The notes under the pieces: model-generated | Seen by the model: only the letters and a program-made list of their open reading frames with translations | What the model was told of the DNA's origin: nothing | The model's database searches: none | Source: Streptosporangiales bacterium | Lineage (GTDB): Bacteria; Actinomycetota; Actinomycetes; Streptosporangiales; Streptosporangiaceae | Direction of reading: 5' to 3' | Assembly (NCBI GenBank): GCA_009784565.1 | Contig: WRBL01000007.1 | Span: 1-46,142, forward strand | Length of the DNA: 46,142 bases | Program-made: the position numbers and the translations under genes | Part shown: one piece after another, positions 34,787 through 43,870 of the stretch | Layout: every line of letters starts with the position of its first letter | How positions within the stretch are numbered: position 1 is the stretch's first letter

Positions 34787-34990
34787 ACTGCCCGTTCCGG
34801 GCAGTCTGGGAGGGATACCGCCCCCAGACCCCCCGGCGTACCGGTCTCCGCGGTCCGGGGTCCGGGGCCGAGTGGCCGGCCAGGGCCCGCTGTCGGGGAC
34901 CCGATGACCACGGCCGGGCTGGACGGTGCCGGCGGCCGGGCCGCCTGACCCCGACTGCCGGGCAGGGTTAGGGCGAAAGGCGTTAATTTT
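34787..34990 (+). repeat. Interspersed repeat element, copy C
   Basis: Begins with a hairpin (ACTGCCC-GTTCC-GGGCAGT, 34787-34805), then CTGGGAGGGATACCGCCCCC, AGACCCCCC, GGGGCCGAGTGGCCGGCCAG (34864-34883), a CTGGAC box 55 nt after GGGGCCGAGT, CTGCCGGGC and TTAATTTT at 34983-34990. The stem sequence differs from copy B although the position and pairing are the same. Copies B and C face away from each other, head to head. Confidence 0.75.
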
Positions 34991-35204
34991 CCCGGGGCAA
35001 GGGCTTTCCGGGACGGTGCGGCCGGTCACGGGCCGGGCCGGGGGGCGGAAGCGGCGGGAATCGCTGGCCGACCTCAGCCGGGAACCTCCGTAACCCGGCA
35101 CCCGCGGACACGTTCCCAGGGCCATCGGCACCGTCCGCACACGCACACCACGGCACCGGGAACTCGGACGGACTCCCCTGAATTGCCATGTCCCGAAAAC
35201 GATC

Positions 35205-35219
35205 TTCGTGATCCACGAA
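35205..35219. promoter_or_regulatory. Operator-like dyad upstream of the DUF559 protein gene
   Basis: TTCGTG and its exact complement CACGAA are separated by 3 nt, 65 nt before the ATG at 35285. The 294 nt between repeat copy C (end 34990) and this gene hold nothing else I can identify. Confidence 0.35.
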
Positions 35220-35284
35220 ATTGTCGCGCACCCCCTGGCCTCCGCGTTCGCTGGTTTGTCAGTAGTCGTCGCCATACTCGCCAC

Positions 35285-36313
35285 ATGGGGGATGGAATTC
35301 CGGTCTCGCTCCAGCGGAAGGCCAGCGATCAGGGCGGCATCGTCTCGCGTAAGCAGGCTCTCGCCGCCGGAATGCGGCAGAGCACCATCAGGTCCAAGAT
35401 CAAGTCCGGCCGGTGGAGGCAGGTCCGGCTCGGCGTGTATTCGACATTCACCGGCCCGATCACTCGCAGGGGCAAGCTGTGGGCCGCAGTGCTCTATGCC
35501 GACCCGACGCTCGGCCAAGGCGGCAACCCGGACGAGACGAATATGCGGGCCCGGCTGAGCCATCAAAGTGCGGCGGAGGTCGACAACCTCCTCGATGAAC
35601 GGTCCGACATCATTCACCTCACAATCTCTGCCACCCGCCGCATCCGGCCGACTCCCGGCATCCGTGTTCACAGGACCCGGAACCTCCGCGACCTGCGATT
35701 TCCGCCCGGAGAGCTGCCTCGGACGTGGGTCGAGGACACACTCCTCGACCTCGCGGACGCAACGGAGGACATCGATCAGGTCTGCGCCCTGGTGACCGCC
35801 GCGTTCGGACGGAAGCTGACTTCCGCCGCTATCATGCGGACCGTCCTCGCCGAACGCCATTTTCACCGATGGCGCCGCGAAATCAGCGAACTGATCACCG
35901 CGGCGGACGGCGGTGCCCATTCGGTACTGGAATCCCGTTACGACCAGGATGTCGAGCGGGCCCATGGCCTCCCCCTGTCCCAGCATCAGGTGCCCTTCCG
36001 GAAGAAGGACGGCGGCAGGGGATTCCGGGACCGCGTATACAGCGAGTTCAACGTAATCGTCGAGCTAGACGGGAGACTGGCCCACCCGGCCGACCGGCAG
36101 TGGGAAGACAAGGAGAGAGACAACGCGGCAGCCGAGGGCGATCAGCAATCGCTCCGGTATGGCTGGCGCCACGTCTACCAGGATTCCTGCCAGACTGCGA
36201 TCCAGGTCGCGAATGTGCTGCGGGCCCGCGGATGGAAAGGCCAGCCACGGCCGTGCTCCGGGAGCTGCCCGGTCCGGAAAACTGTCTCGCCAGAACCTGG
36301 ACGAGCTCGGTAA
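35285..36313 (+). CDS. AbiEi-like winged-helix / DUF559 (PD-(D/E)XK nuclease-like) protein
   Basis: A 342-residue protein. The N-terminal part ('QGGIVSRKQALAAGMRQSTIRSKIKSGRW' in pieces, residues 16-44, then 'LGVYST') resembles the winged-helix of AbiEi-type antitoxins. The C-terminal part (about 210-305) has the Vsr/DUF559 pattern: Glu216, 'FRDRVYSEFNVIVELDG' with Asp249, Glu260 and Asp262, then 'RDNAAAEGDQQSLRYGWRHV'. Proteins of this build are common in actinobacterial accessory DNA and their function is not settled. No AbiEii-like toxin is adjacent. ATG 35285 is chosen; upstream frame is repeat-flank DNA. Slightly lower GC and more A-rich codons than the neighbours suggest acquisition. 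Confidence 0.75.
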   Translation: MGDGIPVSLQRKASDQGGIVSRKQALAAGMRQSTIRSKIKSGRWRQVRLGVYSTFTGPITRRGKLWAAVLYADPTLGQGGNPDETNMRARLSHQSAAEVDNLLDERSDIIHLTISATRRIRPTPGIRVHRTRNLRDLRFPPGELPRTWVEDTLLDLADATEDIDQVCALVTAAFGRKLTSAAIMRTVLAERHFHRWRREISELITAADGGAHSVLESRYDQDVERAHGLPLSQHQVPFRKKDGGRGFRDRVYSEFNVIVELDGRLAHPADRQWEDKERDNAAAEGDQQSLRYGWRHVYQDSCQTAIQVANVLRARGWKGQPRPCSGSCPVRKTVSPEPGRAR

Positions 36314-36316
36314 CGT
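36311..36316 (+). promoter_or_regulatory. Putative -10 element (TAACGT) before the ybaK remnant
   Basis: TAACGT ends 6 nt before the ATG at 36323 and overlaps the DUF559 gene stop. The promoter-like spacing is retained although the gene is broken. Confidence 0.4.
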
Positions 36317-36322
36317 CAGCGC

Positions 36323-36621
36323 ATGGCTATCGGCTTCTCTGAGTTTTCCCGGGTGCTGAAGTCGCTGGACGTAGCGGGCCAGGTGAAGGAACTGCCCGAG
36401 TCGGCCCCGACCGCGGCGGCCGCGGCCGGGCAACTCGGCTGCGAGGCCGGGGCGATCGCGAACAGTCTGATCTTCAACGCGGACGGGGATCCTCTGCTGG
36501 TCATGACCAGCGGACGGGGCAGCCGATCGGCGGGGTCGGCCCCGCCGGTCACCCCGCGCCGGTCACGACCCTGATAGACAAGCGGATCACCTCCGGAACT
36601 CCCGCCGACGTCGGCGACTGA
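36323..36621 (+). pseudogene. Decayed YbaK/EbsC (Cys-tRNA(Pro) deacylase-like) gene
   Basis: The first ~65 codons encode a normal YbaK/EbsC N-terminus ('ESAPTAAAAAGQLGCEAGAIANSLIF', in parts, then 'PLLVMTSG'). The frame then jumps: from 36520 a different frame reads 'QPIGGVGPAGHPAPVTTLID', the later YbaK core, and stops at 36619-36621. So roughly 25-30 codons between 'TSG' and 'QPIGG' are deleted with a frameshift near 36511-36520, and the C-terminal 'HAVFPTTFAEL'-type end is missing too. Intact members edit mischarged tRNA. The simple 83-codon frame from the start ends at 36574 in nonsense sequence. Confidence 0.85.
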
Positions 36622-36628
36622 GGGGAGG

Positions 36629-38404
36629 TCAGGCTGCGACGGTCTCGCCCAGGTCGGCGTCGCGGCTGACGAGCGCGGCGTAGTGTCCCCCGCGGGCGAG
36701 CAGGTCTTCGTGGCTCCCGCGTTCGGCGATCTCGCCGTGGTCGAGGACGATGATCTCGTCGGCGCCGGCGATGGTGGACAGCCGGTGCGCGATCGTGATG
36801 GTGGTGCGGCCGGCCGACAGGGCGTCGATGGCGTCCTGCACCGCCTGCTCGGTCTGGGTGTCCAGCGCGCTGGTCGCCTCGTCGAGGACGAGGATGCGCG
36901 GGTCGCGCAGCACGGCGCGGGCGATGGCCAGGCGCTGCTTCTCGCCCCCGGAGAACCGGTAGCCCCGCTCGCCCACGACGGTGTCGTAGCCGTTGGGGAG
37001 AGACGCCAGGTGGTCGTGGATCTGGGCGATCTTCGCGGCCTCGACGAGTTCGGAGTCGGTGGCGCCGGGCTTGGCGAACCGCAGGTTGTCGGCGACGGAC
37101 GAGTGGAACAGGTAGGTCTCCTGCGAGACGACGCCGACGGCCCGCGCGAGATCGTCGAAGGACAGGTCGCGCACGTCGGTGCCGTCGATCGTGACGGAGC
37201 CTTCCGCCACGTCATACAGGCGCGGGATGAGGTAGGACAGGCTGGTCTTCCCGGAGCCGGTCTCGCCGACGATGGCGAGGCTGTGGCCGGCCGGGACGGT
37301 GATGTCGATGTCCTTCAGGGTCGGGCGGGCGGCGTTCGCGTAGGAGAAGCCCACGCCGTTCAGCCGGACCTCGCCCCTGACGTCGCCGAGGGAGGCGGGG
37401 CTCGCGGGCTCGGCGACGTCGACGGGCAGGTCGAGGTACTCGAAGATCCGGCCGAACAGTTCCAGCGAGCTCTGCAGGTCTACGCCGGTGCTCAGCAGCT
37501 GGACCGAGGGCCGGAAGAGGCTCTGCTGGAGCGTGGTGAACGCGACCAGCGTGCCGATCGAGATGGCCATGTGGCCGCCGCTGCCGGTCAGCCCGCTCAC
37601 CCAGTAGATCACCGCGGGCATGGAGGACATGACGATCTGAATCGTGGACTGGCGCCAGCGGCCCGCCATGCTGGAGGAGACCTCCAGCTCGGAAAGCTGC
37701 CCGGACTCCCGTGCGAAGCTCTCGGCGAGCTCACGGGAACGGCCCATCGTGTGCCCGAGCAGGATGCCGCTCACGGAGAGGGATTCCTGCACCATGGACG
37801 TGATGACGGCGAGTTTCTTCTGCCGGTCGCGGGTGATGCGGCGCCGTTCGGTGCCGACGCGGCGGCTGACCCACACGAAGAACGGCAGCATGACCAGGCT
37901 CGCGATCGTCAGCTTCCAGTCAAGGGCGATCATCGCGATGACCGTGGCGACGACCGTGGTGGCGTTGGAGACAAGGGTGGTGGCGGTGGTGGTGACCGTG
38001 GCCTGCATGCCGCCGATGTCGTTGGCGATGCGGGACTGGACCTCGCCGGTGCGGGTCCGGGTGAAGAACGCCAGGGACATGCGCTGGAGGTGGCCGTAGA
38101 CGGCGGTGCGCAGGTCGTGCATGACCCGCTGGCCGACGCGGGTCGACACATAGGTCTGGCTGACCGAGAAGCTGCTGTTGGCGACGGCCACGACGATCAT
38201 GGCCGCGGCCAGGATGGTCAGCAGGCCGGCCCGGCCCTGCGGGAGCGCCGTGTCGATCACCGCGCGGATCAGGAACGGGTTGACCAGGCTCACCAGCGAC
38301 GAGGCGGCCACCAGGAACGCGACGAACAGCAGGTTCCACCGGTAGGGGCGGAACAGTTTCAGGATGCGCGCCAGCGGGACGCGCGGGTTCTCAGGGGAAC
38401 TCAA
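36629..38404 (-). CDS. ABC exporter, fused permease and ATPase (MsbA/MDR type)
   Basis: A 591-residue half-transporter expected to act as a homodimer or with a partner. Six helices fill residues ~20-310 ('LVNPFLIRAVIDTALP' and 'RTRTGEVQSRIANDI' are typical). The nucleotide-binding domain has Walker A 'GETGSGKTS', Q loop 'VSQETYLF', signature 'FSGGEKQRLAIARA', Walker B 'ILVLDEATSALD' and H loop 'IAHRLSTI'. The TTG start at 38404 is supported by GGAGG 5 nt upstream. It is divergent from a MarR gene across a 96-bp gap with palindromes, the usual layout of a drug-responsive exporter. Confidence 0.94.
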   Translation of the reverse strand: MSSPENPRVPLARILKLFRPYRWNLLFVAFLVAASSLVSLVNPFLIRAVIDTALPQGRAGLLTILAAAMIVVAVANSSFSVSQTYVSTRVGQRVMHDLRTAVYGHLQRMSLAFFTRTRTGEVQSRIANDIGGMQATVTTTATTLVSNATTVVATVIAMIALDWKLTIASLVMLPFFVWVSRRVGTERRRITRDRQKKLAVITSMVQESLSVSGILLGHTMGRSRELAESFARESGQLSELEVSSSMAGRWRQSTIQIVMSSMPAVIYWVSGLTGSGGHMAISIGTLVAFTTLQQSLFRPSVQLLSTGVDLQSSLELFGRIFEYLDLPVDVAEPASPASLGDVRGEVRLNGVGFSYANAARPTLKDIDITVPAGHSLAIVGETGSGKTSLSYLIPRLYDVAEGSVTIDGTDVRDLSFDDLARAVGVVSQETYLFHSSVADNLRFAKPGATDSELVEAAKIAQIHDHLASLPNGYDTVVGERGYRFSGGEKQRLAIARAVLRDPRILVLDEATSALDTQTEQAVQDAIDALSAGRTTITIAHRLSTIAGADEIIVLDHGEIAERGSHEDLLARGGHYAALVSRDADLGETVAA

Positions 38405-38440
38405 TAGGCCTCCGTAAGGTTAGTCTTTGTAACTCAAACA

Positions 38441-38459
38441 GAGCTTAGCTCACAATTGT
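38441..38459. promoter_or_regulatory. Candidate MarR operator between exporter and marR-type gene
   Basis: Two adjacent perfect palindromes, GAGCTTAGCTC (38441-38451) and ACAATTGT (38452-38459), lie in an AT-rich 96-bp divergent gap. Position between both starts fits a site where the MarR protein would repress both genes. Confidence 0.5.
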
Positions 38460-38488
38460 TCCCCTGTCAGTATGAGGCTGGCTCTTGA

Positions 38489-38494
38489 TAGCGT
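38489..38494 (+). promoter_or_regulatory. Putative -10 element (TAGCGT) of leaderless marR-type gene
   Basis: TAGCGT ends 6 nt before the ATG at 38501, with no ribosome site between. Confidence 0.45.
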
Positions 38495-38500
38495 GAACAC

Positions 38501-38926
38501 ATGGAGTTCGAGGACCCGGCCCAGCTCGCTGACCTGCTTCACCGGGTCACGAAGCGGTTCCGCCGTTCCCAGGCCGAGCACCTGTCGCCGCTGGGGCTGA
38601 CCCCCGCCCAGGAACGCGCGCTGCGCATGCTCACCCGCGGCTCCGAGCCCCTGAGGATGACGGAACTGGCCTCCCGGCTGGGAATCGTCCCCCGGTCAGT
38701 GACCACAGTGGTCGATGCCCTGGAGACCGCGGGCCTGGTCCGCCGCGAGATCGACCCCGCCAACCGCCGGGCGATCCTGCTTCACCTGACGGCGCGGGGA
38801 CTGGCCGTGCGCGACGAACTGCGGGCCGCGCGCCAGCAGGCGGCGGAAGACCTGTTCGCGCCCCTGCCGCCGGAGGACCGCAAGGCTCTCGGGGAACTCC
38901 TGAGCAGGATCGACGCCCCGGGTTAG
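38501..38926 (+). CDS. MarR-family regulator of the divergent ABC exporter
   Basis: A 141-residue winged-helix regulator. 'LTPAQERALRMLTRG' precedes the recognition core 'LRMTELASRLGIVPRSVTTVVDALETAGLVRRE' (in parts, about 51-84), and the wing is 'DPANRRAILLHLTARG'. A terminal helix completes the dimer interface. The start is probably leaderless. Divergence from the exporter and palindromes in the shared gap make repression of exporter and self the likely role. Confidence 0.92.
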   Translation: MEFEDPAQLADLLHRVTKRFRRSQAEHLSPLGLTPAQERALRMLTRGSEPLRMTELASRLGIVPRSVTTVVDALETAGLVRREIDPANRRAILLHLTARGLAVRDELRAARQQAAEDLFAPLPPEDRKALGELLSRIDAPG

Positions 38927-38948
38927 CCGCGCCGGCACGTCGGCGCGA

Positions 38949-38954
38949 TACGGT
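38949..38954 (+). promoter_or_regulatory. Putative -10 element (TACGGT) of pncA
   Basis: TACGGT ends 6 nt before the GTG at 38961. GGAAG in the same gap could also be a weak ribosome site. Confidence 0.4.
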
Positions 38955-38960
38955 GGAAGC

Positions 38961-39518
38961 GTGCGCGCGCTCATCATCGTTGACGTGCAGAACGATTTCT
39001 GCGAGGGCGGTTCACTCGCGGTCGCCGGCGGCACCGCAGTGGCCCGGGGCATCAGTTCACTGCTCGCGTCGGACCACGGCTACTCACACGTGGTCGCGAC
39101 GCAGGACTTCCACGTCGATCCCGACGGACATTTCTCCGAGCATCCCGACTACTCCGAGACCTGGCCGCCGCACTGCGTGGTCGGGTCGACCGGGGCGGAG
39201 TTCCACCCGGACCTGGACACCACGGGAATCGATGTCGTGTTCCGCAAGGGAGAGCACACCGCGGCCTACAGCGGCTTCGAAGGCGCCGACGCCGAGGGAA
39301 CCTCGCTGGCGGACTGGCTCCGGGCCCGCGGCGTGGACCAGGTGGACGTGGTGGGGATCGCCACCGACTACTGCGTCCGCGCGACCGCGGCCGACGCGGC
39401 CCGGTCCGGTTTCAAGGCCCAGGTCCTGCTCGGCCTGACCGCGGGCGTCGACCCCGGCACGACCGCCGACGCCATCGCCTACCTGGAACGCGGCGGCGTC
39501 GAGGTCACCCCCGCCTAA
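38961..39518 (+). CDS. pncA: Nicotinamidase
   Basis: A 185-residue isochorismatase-fold amidase that converts nicotinamide to nicotinate in NAD salvage and activates pyrazinamide in mycobacteria. The catalytic Asp is in 'IIVDVQNDF' (residue 8), Lys in 'VFRKGEHT', and the nucleophile Cys in 'GIATDYCVRAT'. The metal site DxHxxH is in 'TQDFHVDPDGHFSEHP'. Its product feeds PncB, encoded at 32813. The stop interlocks with the convergent helicase stop (CTAA, 39515-39518), leaving no space for a terminator. Confidence 0.96.
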   Translation: MRALIIVDVQNDFCEGGSLAVAGGTAVARGISSLLASDHGYSHVVATQDFHVDPDGHFSEHPDYSETWPPHCVVGSTGAEFHPDLDTTGIDVVFRKGEHTAAYSGFEGADAEGTSLADWLRARGVDQVDVVGIATDYCVRATAADAARSGFKAQVLLGLTAGVDPGTTADAIAYLERGGVEVTPA

Positions 39519-41281
39519 CGCCGGGAGAGGGCCCACTTGCGGATCATCTCGATCCGGGCCTGGATCTGGTCGGCCGACGCCTGCGGGATCGCGGGACCGC
39601 CGCAGGCGTTGCGCAGTTCGGTGTGGATAACTCCGTGGGGCTGGCCGGTGCGGTGGCTCCACGCGCCGACCAGGCCGTTGAGTTCCTTGCGCAGCCCGGC
39701 CAGTGCCTCCCGGCTCATCGTCTGGTCCGCGGACGGAGCCTGAGCCGGGGGGACGGCGGGCGAAGCGGCCGGCGCCCCCGGGCCGGGGGCGTCGAACAGC
39801 GTGGCGGGGCCGGAGTCCGCGGCCGCCTCCGCGGACCGCGTGTTCAGCTGCGTCGTCTGCCGCTTGCGCAGCAGCAGCGCCACCTGATCCGGTTCAAGGA
39901 GCCCCGGCAGCCCCAGGTAGTCCGCCTCCTCCAGCGATCCGGACTCGGACGCGGTCCCGAACTCGCCGCCGTCGTACAGCACCCGGTCGAACGTCGCCGA
40001 CGCCTTCAGGGCGGCGAACTTCGGCGCGTCTTCCAGCATGTCGGGCGTGTTCCGCTCCCGCTGCGCCTCGGCCAGTTCGTCCTCGGCGTCCTTCTGGGTG
40101 ACCGAGACGACGTGGTCGCGCTCGGTCTCGAGCTCGGCCGCGAACCCGAGGAGCACCGGCACCGACGGCACGAACACCGACGCGTACTCCCCCCGGCGCC
40201 GGGCCCGCACGAAACGGCCGATGGCCTGGGCGAAGAACAGGGGCGTGGACACGCTGGTCGCGTAGACCCCGACGGCCAGCCGGGGGACGTCGACGCCCTC
40301 GGACACCATGCGGACCGCGACCATCCAGCGGTCGTCGGACTGGGCGAACTTCCCGATCCGCTTGCTCGCGGTCGGGTCGTCCGACAGGACGATGACCGGG
40401 CGCTTGCCGGTGATCCGCCGCAGGTGGGCGGCGTAGGCGCGGGCCGAGTCGTGGTCGCTGGCGATGACGAGCCCGGCGGCGTCGGGCATGCCGCGGCGCA
40501 CCTCGGCAAGGCGCCGGTCGGCCGCCTCGAGGACCCGCTGGATCCACTCGCCCTCGGGGTCGAGCGCGGTCCGCCAGGCCTGCGCGACGAGGTCCTTGGT
40601 CATCGGAGTGCCGAGAGTCGCGGTGATCTCGTCTCCGGCCCGGGTCCGCCAGTGCATGTCGCCGGAGTAGGCGAGGAAGATCACCGGCCGCACGACGCCG
40701 TCCGCGAGCGCGGGACCGTAGCCGTACACGTAGTCGGAGGCGGACCGTTTCGTCCCGTCCGCTTCCTCGACGTAGTTGACGAAGGGAATCGGGTTGGCGT
40801 CGGACCGGAAGGGCGTCCCGGTGAGCGCGAGCCGCCGCCGGGCCGGGTCGAACGATTCCTTGACCGCGTCTCCCCAGCTGAGCGCGTCCCCCGCGTGGTG
40901 GATCTCGTCGAAGATGACGAGCGTGCGGCGGCCCTCGGTGCGCTGCCGGTGCAGCGCCGGGTGGGCCGCGACCTGCGCGTACGTGATGGCCACGCCCTGG
41001 AAGTCGGCGCCGACCGGCCCCTGGGCGTTGCTGTAGGACGGGTCGATCGCGATCCCGAACCGCTTCGCCGCCTGGGCCCACTGGTACTTCAGGTGCTCCG
41101 TGGGGGTGACGATCGTGACGGCCATGACTTCACGCGCGTCGAGAAGGCTGCGGGCCACCGTCAGGGCATACGTCGTCTTACCTGCTCCGGGCGTGGCGAC
41201 AACCAGGAAGTCACGCTTCGGTGCCCGGAAGTACTCTTCGTACGCCGCCTGCTGCCAGCCTCGGAGGGACGGGAGACTCAC
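39515..41281 (-). CDS. DEAD/DEAH-box (superfamily 2) helicase
   Basis: A 588-residue nucleic-acid-dependent ATPase. 'LRGWQQAAYEEYF' is the Q-motif-like start, Walker A 'ATPGAGKTTYA' (about 29-39), motif Ia 'VTPTEHL', DEAH-box 'FDEIHHAGD' (from 124), motif III 'LTGTPFRSD', motif V 'VSEGVDVPRLAVGV' and motif VI 'QAIGRFVRARR'. The last ~120 residues are a Pro/Ala linker and a small helical domain. It resembles RadD/SSL2-like repair helicases; role not proven. GTG 41281 overlaps the DUF3039 stop (GTGA), showing coupling; the longer frame is antisense noise. Confidence 0.92.
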   Translation of the reverse strand: MSLPSLRGWQQAAYEEYFRAPKRDFLVVATPGAGKTTYALTVARSLLDAREVMAVTIVTPTEHLKYQWAQAAKRFGIAIDPSYSNAQGPVGADFQGVAITYAQVAAHPALHRQRTEGRRTLVIFDEIHHAGDALSWGDAVKESFDPARRRLALTGTPFRSDANPIPFVNYVEEADGTKRSASDYVYGYGPALADGVVRPVIFLAYSGDMHWRTRAGDEITATLGTPMTKDLVAQAWRTALDPEGEWIQRVLEAADRRLAEVRRGMPDAAGLVIASDHDSARAYAAHLRRITGKRPVIVLSDDPTASKRIGKFAQSDDRWMVAVRMVSEGVDVPRLAVGVYATSVSTPLFFAQAIGRFVRARRRGEYASVFVPSVPVLLGFAAELETERDHVVSVTQKDAEDELAEAQRERNTPDMLEDAPKFAALKASATFDRVLYDGGEFGTASESGSLEEADYLGLPGLLEPDQVALLLRKRQTTQLNTRSAEAAADSGPATLFDAPGPGAPAASPAVPPAQAPSADQTMSREALAGLRKELNGLVGAWSHRTGQPHGVIHTELRNACGGPAIPQASADQIQARIEMIRKWALSRR

Positions 41282-41538
41282 TCTTCCCCGTCGTCGCCCG
41301 GGGGCAGCGACTCGTAAATTTCCTTGCACTCCGGGCAGATGGGGTACTTCTTCGGGTCCCGGCTCGGCACCCAGATCTTGCCGCACAGCGCCTTGATGGG
41401 CGTTCCGAATACGGCGCTCTCCATCTGCTCGTTCTTGTCGACGTAGTGCGCGAAGCGCTCGTGATCGCCATGCGACGTGTCGACCTTGCGATCTTCGTGG
41501 ACTTTCAAGTCGCTGTCTGGCAATACCTCAGTGCTCAC
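41278..41538 (-). CDS. DUF3039 family zinc-ribbon-like protein
   Basis: An 86-residue actinobacterial protein. 'DHERFAHYV' and 'MESAVFGTPIKALCGKIWVPSRDPKKYPICPECKEIY' (in parts) match DUF3039. The Cys spacing (ALC, then PICPEC) suggests a zinc site. GTG 41538 gives the usual family length and a GGAG just upstream; the longer frame would overlap yqgE-like DNA. Translation is coupled to the downstream helicase by a GTGA overlap, so it may be a helicase partner. No function is established. Confidence 0.9.
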   Translation of the reverse strand: MSTEVLPDSDLKVHEDRKVDTSHGDHERFAHYVDKNEQMESAVFGTPIKALCGKIWVPSRDPKKYPICPECKEIYESLPPGDDGEE

Positions 41539-41561
41539 GAGCTCCAGTCTACCTTCCCTTG

Positions 41562-42146
41562 TCAGTTGAGGCCGGGATCCTCGGGGTAGGTCGCCAGAAA
41601 GGCGGTCTCGCCGTCCTGGCGGCGCAGTACTTGCCGCCACAGCTGGTCCGGGTCGGCGGCGAAGACGTCACCGGGCTCGGCCGTGATCACTACCCAGGCC
41701 CCGTCCTCGATCTCGGACTGCAGCTGCCCGGGCGACCAGCCCGCGTACCCGGCGTAGACCCTCAGGTCCTTGATGGCGGGCTCGAGCAGCCGCGGCGGCG
41801 TGTCCAGGTCCAGCAGTCCGAGCCGGGCCAGCGCCGGCGCCCCGTCCAGGGCCCGCCACCCGAGCGGCTCCCCCGTGCCCGGGATGAGAGCCAGGGCCAG
41901 TGCGCTGTCCGGCTGCACTGGCCCGCCGCGGAACACCACCGAAGGATCGGTGGCCAGCTCCGTCCACTGCTCGAGAACCCGGCCGACCGGTATTTCCGTG
42001 GGCCGGTTCAGGACGACCCCTAGCGTGCCCTCGGACAGCTCGTGCTCGACGATGAGAACGACGCTCCGCCGGAAGTTCGGATCTCCCAGAAGAGGCGTGG
42101 CGACGAGCAGGCGCCCCGCCTTCGGATCCGACCCCAAGTGATCCAT
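41562..42146 (-). CDS. UPF0301/YqgE (AlgH) family protein
   Basis: A 194-residue protein of the YqgE/AlgH family. 'GRLLVATPLLGDPNFRRSVVLIVEH' opens it (in parts), with 'GTLGVVLNRPTE', 'FRGGPVQPDSALAL', 'LRVYAGYAGWSPGQLQSEIEDGAW' (parts) and 'LWRQVLRRQ' in the usual order. The biochemical role of the family is not established. ATG 42146 fits the family start; the frame extends 17 codons further upstream. It lies 23 nt before the DUF3039 gene and may be co-transcribed with it and the helicase. Confidence 0.92.
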   Translation of the reverse strand: MDHLGSDPKAGRLLVATPLLGDPNFRRSVVLIVEHELSEGTLGVVLNRPTEIPVGRVLEQWTELATDPSVVFRGGPVQPDSALALALIPGTGEPLGWRALDGAPALARLGLLDLDTPPRLLEPAIKDLRVYAGYAGWSPGQLQSEIEDGAWVVITAEPGDVFAADPDQLWRQVLRRQDGETAFLATYPEDPGLN

Positions 42147-42202
42147 GTAACCATCATGGTCCAGGTTGCGGCGTACTGTGCACGCCGGCGCGGACAAGTC
42201 GC

Positions 42203-43603
<1,401 letters not shown>

Positions 43604-43858
43604 GGTCACGTTGCTGACCCGCCTCTCCCGAATGTCCTGGGACCGCTGTGTCCACATCTTGATGAAGGCCCGCCTTCAGACAGCGGGCGGCCGCCGGCGC
43701 GGTGAGGGCCGGACGCGGCAAGCAAGCAGAATACCCCGCCTCTCCGGGCTGCGGGGGGTCACTACGGGCAAACATCACATTACTCGCTGGTAACAAGCGG
43801 GAGGCGGCCCGTCAGGCGGCGTTCCGGAAGGTTCTTAACCACGGGTTCGCCGAGCGCG

Positions 43859-43864
43859 TACGCT
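43859..43864 (+). promoter_or_regulatory. Putative -10 element (TACGCT) of leaderless marR-type gene
   Basis: TACGCT ends 6 nt before the ATG at 43871; no ribosome site. It lies in a 267-bp gap divergent from the malic enzyme gene. Confidence 0.45.
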
Positions 43865-43870
43865 TCATTC

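Noticed and set aside
34466-35986. 506-codon minus-strand open frame
   Set aside because: It runs through the repeat copies and antisense to the DUF559 gene; composition is Gly/Pro/Arg-rich and no domain is visible. It is a GC-rich shadow frame.
35285-36621. Complete AbiE toxin-antitoxin pair
   Set aside because: The gene after the AbiEi-like protein is a broken ybaK, not an AbiEii nucleotidyltransferase, so no toxin partner is present.
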